In this document: positions 57,964-64,000 of the stretch, piece after piece
How positions within the stretch are numbered: the stretch's first letter is position 1
How the letters are laid out: each line of letters opens with the position of its first letter
DNA from: Vitellaria paradoxa
Lineage: Eukaryota > Streptophyta > Magnoliopsida > Ericales > Sapotaceae
Assembly: GCA_019916065.1 (NCBI GenBank)
Contig: CM034240.1
Span: 39,644,561-39,708,560, forward strand
Reading direction: 5' to 3'
DNA length: 64,000 bases
Translations under genes and position numbers: made by a program
The notes under the pieces: model-generated
What the model saw: the letters and a program-made list of their open reading frames with translations, nothing else
Database searches by the model: none
What the model was told of the DNA's origin: nothing

Positions 57964-58206
57964 ATGTTCAGAAAGGTGTGTTTAGCCAAGCTGTTTGTTC
58001 TCTCTTTTGTGATTTTACCCCTGCTTCACTTGCTGTATAGATATGAGAATTTTAACCTTAAAATGGCAGTGCCTGAACTGAAGAACTTTGTTCATGGAGG
58101 AAATGATTACGATCAAATTACAAAAGAGCCTAACAAAATTGTCGTTAGGATTGATTTTTTTCCCCTTAATCAACCGTTAAAATTTAATGAAAAAATGTCA
58201 AAGTAA
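57964..58206 (+). CDS. Hypothetical 80-codon ORF with an N-terminal membrane segment
   Basis: ATG at 57964 to TAA at 58204-58206. The first 30 residues (MFRKVCLAKLFVLSFVILPL and following) form a basic start and one hydrophobic stretch of about 17-18 residues, as in a signal anchor. The rest is hydrophilic (VPELKNFVHGGNDYDQITKE). I do not recognise the family. It lies only 346 bp after the B55 stop on the same strand, so it could be inside the B55 3' UTR, a first exon, a gene fragment or chance. No paralogue occurs in the window. Confidence 0.25.
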   Translation: MFRKVCLAKLFVLSFVILPLLHLLYRYENFNLKMAVPELKNFVHGGNDYDQITKEPNKIVVRIDFFPLNQPLKFNEKMSK

Positions 58207-59577
58207 TAAAAGTTTTAGGTGTTTGTGTTTCTTTTACTTACCTTTTGTAACATATTTATTAGTTTTCTTTATAAAAATTCTCAAAGATGGTACTTTGATT
58301 TTTTTTTTTTTTGGGGGTTTAGTTTTAATTGTTGATTTAATGGAAAGAAATCAATATTAATAACATTTCAAAATAAAAGAAATAATTGAATTTTTAAATA
58401 CTAATATAATAAGTGTAATTATTCAAATATTGAAGGGAGATAGGTATAATTTACCGTTGATAAAACGTAGATTACAAAGTGAAATTAACTCCATTAGTTT
58501 TTATGCTATTGATCTTTCTTAGCCTTGAGTTTTGGTATTCTTTAGGTGCTAGTGACGATTGTCTAGTTTAGGAATTGATTGTTCGACCGCCTAAAATTAT
58601 GTGTTTTGGTGTTCTTTAATTTCCATTTATACGTTCTCTATTAATTGTTGATGGTGCTTTTGGAGTACTAAATTTTATTAAAAAAATTTTAATTTTAAAA
58701 AATTTTAATTTTTTTATCTTACTTTATAAATTATGAAATTGTAATTTTTATCAAATTTTACTCATTTTTTGTCACTCTAAATGCATCCTATGCTACCAAA
58801 CAAAAATTCATTCCAGCCACTATTCTCATTCTCGTGAGTTTATGACAAGCAACTCAAGCCTACCAAACAATATCTTTTTGCTGATGAATGTTGGCTGGGT
58901 ACACATAATTTACATATGCAATTTGGTCTATATGGTTATGATATTTTTTGTATTAGTTTTTCATAATAACCATGAGGCGTATGGATAAATTTAAGGAGTA
59001 GTTTTACCTTGGGTCATTAGGGTTTTGACCCAAAAATATATATGATTCTTTTTAATTTGAAAGTCAACACATAAATTTCTCGTAAAATTGATTGAATCCA
59101 TTAAATTGAATTGATGATTGAATCTGCTAAATTGACTTGAATTTGTGCTTCATGAGTCAAAATTAGTTGAGAAAAATTTATAAAAATAGATACACAATAA
59201 AATATTTTTACTCATTATTATGTTAAAAATGCTAACATATTTTGTTTTTAAAAAGACTTAAATTTTCTTATTTTTAAATAGTGTTTTTTGTACGGCTACG
59301 CATGAACGGAAGGGTTATGCTTTGGAATTTTAAATTAGGGGGGAATTAATTTTTTTTTTTTTTTTTTTGGTTCAAACCACACGAGGTTTAGTATAATTAC
59401 TCCTAAAATTAAAGTATCCAACTTACCAAAAAAAAAAATAGTCCTTTTATATGTTCAGATTCCAAACAATAAGGATTTAAAAAATTACAAATTACAAATA
59501 TATGTATATATACATTGCGACAGGTTTTTCGAGCATTAAAAAATTCACAGCATTTCGAAATAAACTCGGTATTGATT

Positions 59578-59708
59578 ATGTTTGGAGTTGTATAAAAATT
59601 ATAAAATTATAAAAATTAATGTATCGTGTTTCGTGCAGTAAACAGAGAATTTAAATTTTATAATCTCATAATTTGTATTTATAAAATTTTGTAGAATTTT
59701 GTATTTTT
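59578..59708 (+). mobile_element. MITE-related copy (family of the 60936-61303 hairpin)
   Basis: It contains ATGTTTGGAGTTGTATAAAA, TAATGTATCGTGTTTCGTGCAGT and an ATTTAAATTTTATAATCTC core matching copies at 1751 and 61137. No opposite terminus is visible. Confidence 0.5.
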
Positions 59709-60935
59709 TTTTTTTTTTAATTAACTCCAGGAGGCAAGGCCATTGTTTTCTCTGTTATTGGCAGACATGGATGCATGTACAACAACATACATGATGCGTA
59801 CCGACCTAAAGCAATGGGCAGATTAGTATATGCCATCTCGATATTATGATACATGTGCATCATCTCGATGCTATCACCTCTAGGCACATCTTTGCCAGCC
59901 AACTTAAAACAGAACACTTTGTTGCCCTTTTTAAGTATCTCGAGAAGCTACAGAAAGCTTTTATAACTTATTTTTAGAGTTACTTTAATCTATTACATTT
60001 TAATTATAATAATCAAATTTTTATACTTTTGATCAAATAATAATTCAATTTTTCCGTCAATTATCCGTTACGTACAACCGTTTGTTTAATGATAAAAATG
60101 TAATTTCAAATTACTGTTTAATTAAAATAAAGAGATTTTACTGTTACGATTGAAACATATTGAAGTAATATCAACGATAAACTGTAGGCGTAATTTTTAT
60201 ATTTTATTTAGTTAAATTACTTTTTTACTCTCACACTAACAAGTATGTATAATGGATAGTTAATAGAAAGACTAAACTCTTATTTGATCAAAAGTGTAAG
60301 AATTTAACTATTACAGTTAAAATATGAAAAATTAAAGTAATATCAAAGATAAATTATAAGAATATTTTTTTTTATTTTACCCTTAAATATTTTATTATTT
60401 GGCATTGAGATTGTTGAGATCTCTCTTTGGTATTTTCATCGACATTTAATGGATACTGTCTGTATCTTTGACTGAATCTGGACAAACTGAGTTACCGTCC
60501 GACTTCCACTCAAATGGAACCAACATCTCAATCTTTCAACTCTACAGGCGACTTGCTTTCAGATTCGAATGCCGTCGTCGGCGGGATTAGAGGTCGCTGT
60601 GGCATTTCAGCGACTGAAGTGATAAACATTAATGATAAATTTTTTTTCCAATGATTTAACGATTCTAATTTAATCTAATTTAATTAAAATTAATTAAAAT
60701 TTTATTATATCTCATTTTCAGTAAATTTAATATTAAGAAGTATTTAGTTGGTTAAAATCAACTAAAATTCATCCATTTTTACTAAATTTTGTATTTTATT
60801 CTAATCAAAATTCGCTACACATCACCTCTACATCAAATTTTTCATATTTCTATTTTACTTTTTAAGACATTTTCTCACTCCAAACATCTTCTAAGTGATG
60901 TCATATGTAGCCCACGTACCCTTCATTACGACACT

Positions 60936-61303
60936 GGCTCCGTTTGGAGCTCTCAAAAAAAAAAATAAAATCTTACAAATCTCTACAAAAACGAATTACG
61001 ACATAATAAAATTTAAATTTTTCACTCATTGTACAAATTACGAGACATTTACTTTTACAATTTTATACAATCTCAAACACCCCCACTGTCTTGTTTGTCC
61101 TTCACTATTTAAAGGGCACCCTGCCACAGTATTTTAGGTGTGTTTGAAGTTGTATAAAAGTGTATAAAATGAAATAAAATTGTAGAAGTAAATGTCTCGT
61201 AATTCATGCAGTGAGAGAAAAATTTAAATTTTATTATCTCGTAATTCGTATTTATAAAAATTTGTAAAATTTTATTTTATTTTAAAGAGCTCCAAACGGA
61301 GCC
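60936..61303. mobile_element. Foldback MITE: 368 bp long-hairpin element
   Basis: The left arm (60936-61084) starts GGCTCCGTTTGGAGCTCT and the right arm (61137-61303) ends AGAGCTCCAAACGGAGCC, its exact inverse at the tips. The arms stay complementary inward over about 145 bp with scattered mismatches, around a 52 bp loop. There is no coding capacity. Single-arm relatives lie near 1751 and 59578. Target duplication is not evident. Confidence 0.8.
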
Positions 61304-62690
61304 TTTATTCCCTTTCAAGCATTCCCCATCTTTGATCGGGTCTTTGATTGGGCCAGTTAACTTATGACCTGGCACTCTACCTATGGACAGACTCAGTAAA
61401 GATTCGTAAGAAGTGATTACTCTTGCTGAGTTAAAAAAAATTATATTAGGACTTCATTAATTTTACTCTTGTTACATATAAATTTTAGTTATTAAATTTT
61501 GAGCCTTAAGTTATTTGTTTTTTTAGCTTTGTTCTATTTATTTTAAAATTATAATTTTATCACTATTAATTACAAATTTTGAATCCGTCCTTGACTCCAC
61601 TAGTGAACTTTTATCACATAAAACTTTTCTTTGCATACCAAAAAAATATAGAGTATGGTCTTCTACTTATTTGGCAAAAGCTGAATATTGCACCATGATT
61701 TCTATCATAGGTGAACACTAAGCATGGGCAGACTTAACCTTAGGCTCCTCTAGGTTATAGCTTAGGTAGCCTAGTTAAATTTTTTTTTTTCAAATTTAGC
61801 TCATCCTAAATTTTGTAGTTTACCACACTTTACCTTTAAATCTTTTATTCAACTTAAATTTTTATAACTCAACCTACTTTATTTTAAATCCTTTATTTGA
61901 ACAAACTAAAATAATGGAGGTTTCGGCTGAAGAAGGAGAATGAAGAAAAAAGAAAACAGGCTTGGATCGGTTCAAAAGGTAGCCTTGTTTAGTGTTCACC
62001 GCAAGAGTGGTTGTATATAGATGCATATATATATGAATGTATGTACATGCTTCTAACACTGGTTTAATAAGGTGTTGGGGTAAGAAGGATGTAAATTGAT
62101 AAATTTGACTTTATTCTAACAATTGGATATAAATGGTGTTTAACAGAATACCCAATTACACCTTAACTGAAATTGCAGGAATTTGATTGTTATAATTAAA
62201 ACAAAAGGGATTAAAGTGATACCAAATATAAGCTATAGGAGTAGTTTATATACTTTACCCTTTCTTTTATGTGCAAATAGTTGAGTGCTTATGTCCACTG
62301 GGTTGAAAGTCCCAAGAATAATGAATGTTGTCGAATTGTGCGAATTGATAGATGTGGCTCATGCAGCAATAGTAAAATGTAATTGTGTGATATCCGCTGA
62401 TTAAAAGTCGTAAAGAAAAAATAGTAAAGTATACTTGTGTTTATGTTAAGTTAAACATCTGCGTGAAATGCAAATAATAGAGTGTTCATTGGGTTGAAAG
62501 TCCCAATAATGAAATAGAATGGTTGCCAGTGCGCATTGAGTTGAAAAACTTGAAAATAATGGCTAATGGTAGAGAGTCATGAGATGTCTTGAAAATTTTA
62601 TTAGGGTGGATAGATAAGTGACTGTAATGGTTATGTTTTGTTACTTTAATTAATTGTGGGTGGTTAGACCTGTGTTGGACTTGTTATTTA

Positions 62691-62828
62691 GGCTTTGTTT
62701 GGCATACAAAAAAACACTGAAAATCTCTATAAATCTCTGTTAACTTTATATCACATCAATTTTTTTCTTTCACTGCACGCATTACGAACTCTCAATTTAT
62801 CTCACTTTTTCTTACTCCAAACACACCC
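62691..62828. mobile_element. Tourist-like MITE, 138 bp
   Basis: GGCTTTGTTTGG at the left and CCAAACACACCC at the right are imperfect inverted termini, with TTA on both sides (62688-62690 and 62829-62831). Confidence 0.65.
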
Positions 62829-64000
62829 TTAATAAGGTTACCAGTAGTTAGATTTGAAATTTGAATAAATTAGAAATGATATAAAGTGGTTACAGGTGTT
62901 TAGCCTTGGTAATTTAATTAATTGAGATTTATTGATTAAATCAAGTATGAGTATTTTACCCAATTATGATATTTATGCTACCTATTAACATGTAAATGTG
63001 ATCTACTTGTTTAAGTTCCAAATATTGGGTCTATGGTTGTGATTGCATTCATTTGTTTAAATGAATTGAGACATTGGCAAGGGAAAAACACTTAATAAGT
63101 GGGAAATGATTTGGTAATATATTAAGTTAAGAATGATTGAATTGTAATGATACATGTTATCGTAAGATAACTCTTTAATAGGAAGTGTGTTTTGAAATAA
63201 ATGAAATCATAAATGTTGTTTTATTTTGTTAAATGATGTTTTATTTTGTTAAACATGGAAATGAACATTATATTTGGAGCATCCTAGGCTTCACCCCTTA
63301 ATTTCAAGGTAAACTTTAATTTATAAATTCCAAGCATTCGTTGATTACATTTACTACTCCCATCTTACAGACGATAATACAAGGAACATTTAAAGTGTTT
63401 AAAAATTCATGTTGGACCACTTGGGCGACATACTTATTATTTGAAGCTACTACCTATTAAATTTTAATTTTATATTCTACTAGCAATAATCTGTGCCTAC
63501 GACATTTTGAATACTAAGTTTCTTATGTAGTTGAAACTTTAGATTAAAAGTTTAAATTGAAAAAATTATAATAATTTATGGGTTTTAATTTTTTTCTAAA
63601 ATTTTAAGCTCTCTAACAGTTATTACATTTGTTTTGGTCTCTCATTCTCTCTCCAATTAATTTTTGATATGTACCACAAAAGAAAAAGCAAATTATGATA
63701 TCTTAATTTGGGAGGTACAACTTTTTAAAAATTATAATTTGGCTGAATTTATGTTGACAGTTTTGATTTACATATGATATCCATCATTAAAATATGATAA
63801 AATTTAAAATGTTCAAACCGTTTTGTAAGACAGAGGTTAGTAGGGTCTACTAAAATAAAAATTGAGCGAGAAGTTAAAAATATAAAAATAATCTCAATTG
63901 TTAAATGAAATATTAAAATAATTTCAACTGTTGGATCTTAGTTGTGAGAGAGACATTTTTAAAAATTATCTGATCTTGTTATATAAATTGTAGATAAAAT

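Larger units (their letters stand above)
58207..64000. other. AT-rich intergenic region with MITEs
   Basis: No supported gene. Contents: a T(14)G(5) run near 58299-58317, MITE-related copies (59578-59708), a long hairpin element (60936-61303) and a Tourist-like MITE (62691-62828). A weak copia RNase H-like stretch may lie near 61655-61710 but is too short to claim. Confidence 0.65.

Noticed and set aside
61655..61710. Possible copia RNase H fragment (WSSTYLAKAEYCTMIS).
   Set aside because: Too short and isolated; no adjoining RT, LTR or purine tract.
1..64000. CRISPR arrays, ribosomal RNA, intact tRNA genes, plastid or mitochondrial insertions.
   Set aside because: No regularly spaced short repeats of CRISPR type, no rRNA-like blocks and no intact tRNA cloverleaf were seen in a by-eye reading. 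Automated scans were not possible.

Overview
This is nuclear DNA from an AT-rich flowering plant, most likely a eudicot. The evidence is spliced genes with GT-AG introns, a class I KNOX homeobox gene, a plant-type PP2A B55 subunit, Ty1-copia elements primed by initiator-tRNA-Met, and many small MITEs. The species cannot be named from the sequence. Only two complete protein genes are supported, both on the + strand, and most of the rest is introns, intergenic DNA and transposable elements. No CRISPR array, operon or prokaryotic feature is present.

Layout: 1-4.86 kb is AT-rich intergenic DNA with microsatellites and a MITE-related copy. 5110-14307 is a five-exon KNOX class I gene of the KNAT2/KNAT6 type (326 residues), with a 6.7 kb third intron between the MEINOX and ELK/homeodomain exons. 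14.3-24.6 kb is intergenic, with MITEs and diffuse repeats. 24673-57618 is a 14-exon gene for the WD40 B55 regulatory subunit of protein phosphatase 2A (506 residues). Its 1.5 kb of coding sequence is spread over 33 kb because introns 9, 10 and 12 (12.2, 5.6 and 8.4 kb) are filled with transposons. 57.6-64 kb is AT-rich intergenic DNA with MITEs, including a long hairpin.

Transposons in the B55 gene: intron 1 carries a 455 bp Mutator-like MITE with a perfect 9 bp target duplication. Intron 9 carries a gag-only Ty3-gypsy-like element with an 89 bp tandem repeat and a GC-rich degenerate repeat tract, followed by a decayed antisense copia element (37183-42169, target duplication CTTAA). Intron 10 carries a tRNA-Tyr-like pseudogene and a 5'-truncated copia remnant whose RNase H reading is interrupted by a further nested LTR element. 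Intron 12 carries a recent sense copia element (50217-55427) whose two LTRs differ by 2 substitutions and one 10 bp indel but whose coding region has many stops, an antisense gypsy-type LTR, and an antisense LINE remnant.

The two genes have no evident functional link: one is a meristem transcription factor, the other a housekeeping phosphatase targeting subunit. I found no convincing undescribed biological system. The points most worth checking are the possible MEINOX-only KNOX product from intron 3, the splice donor set in a polymorphic microsatellite, the transition-dominated decay of the young copia element, and the gag-only element with unusual repeats.
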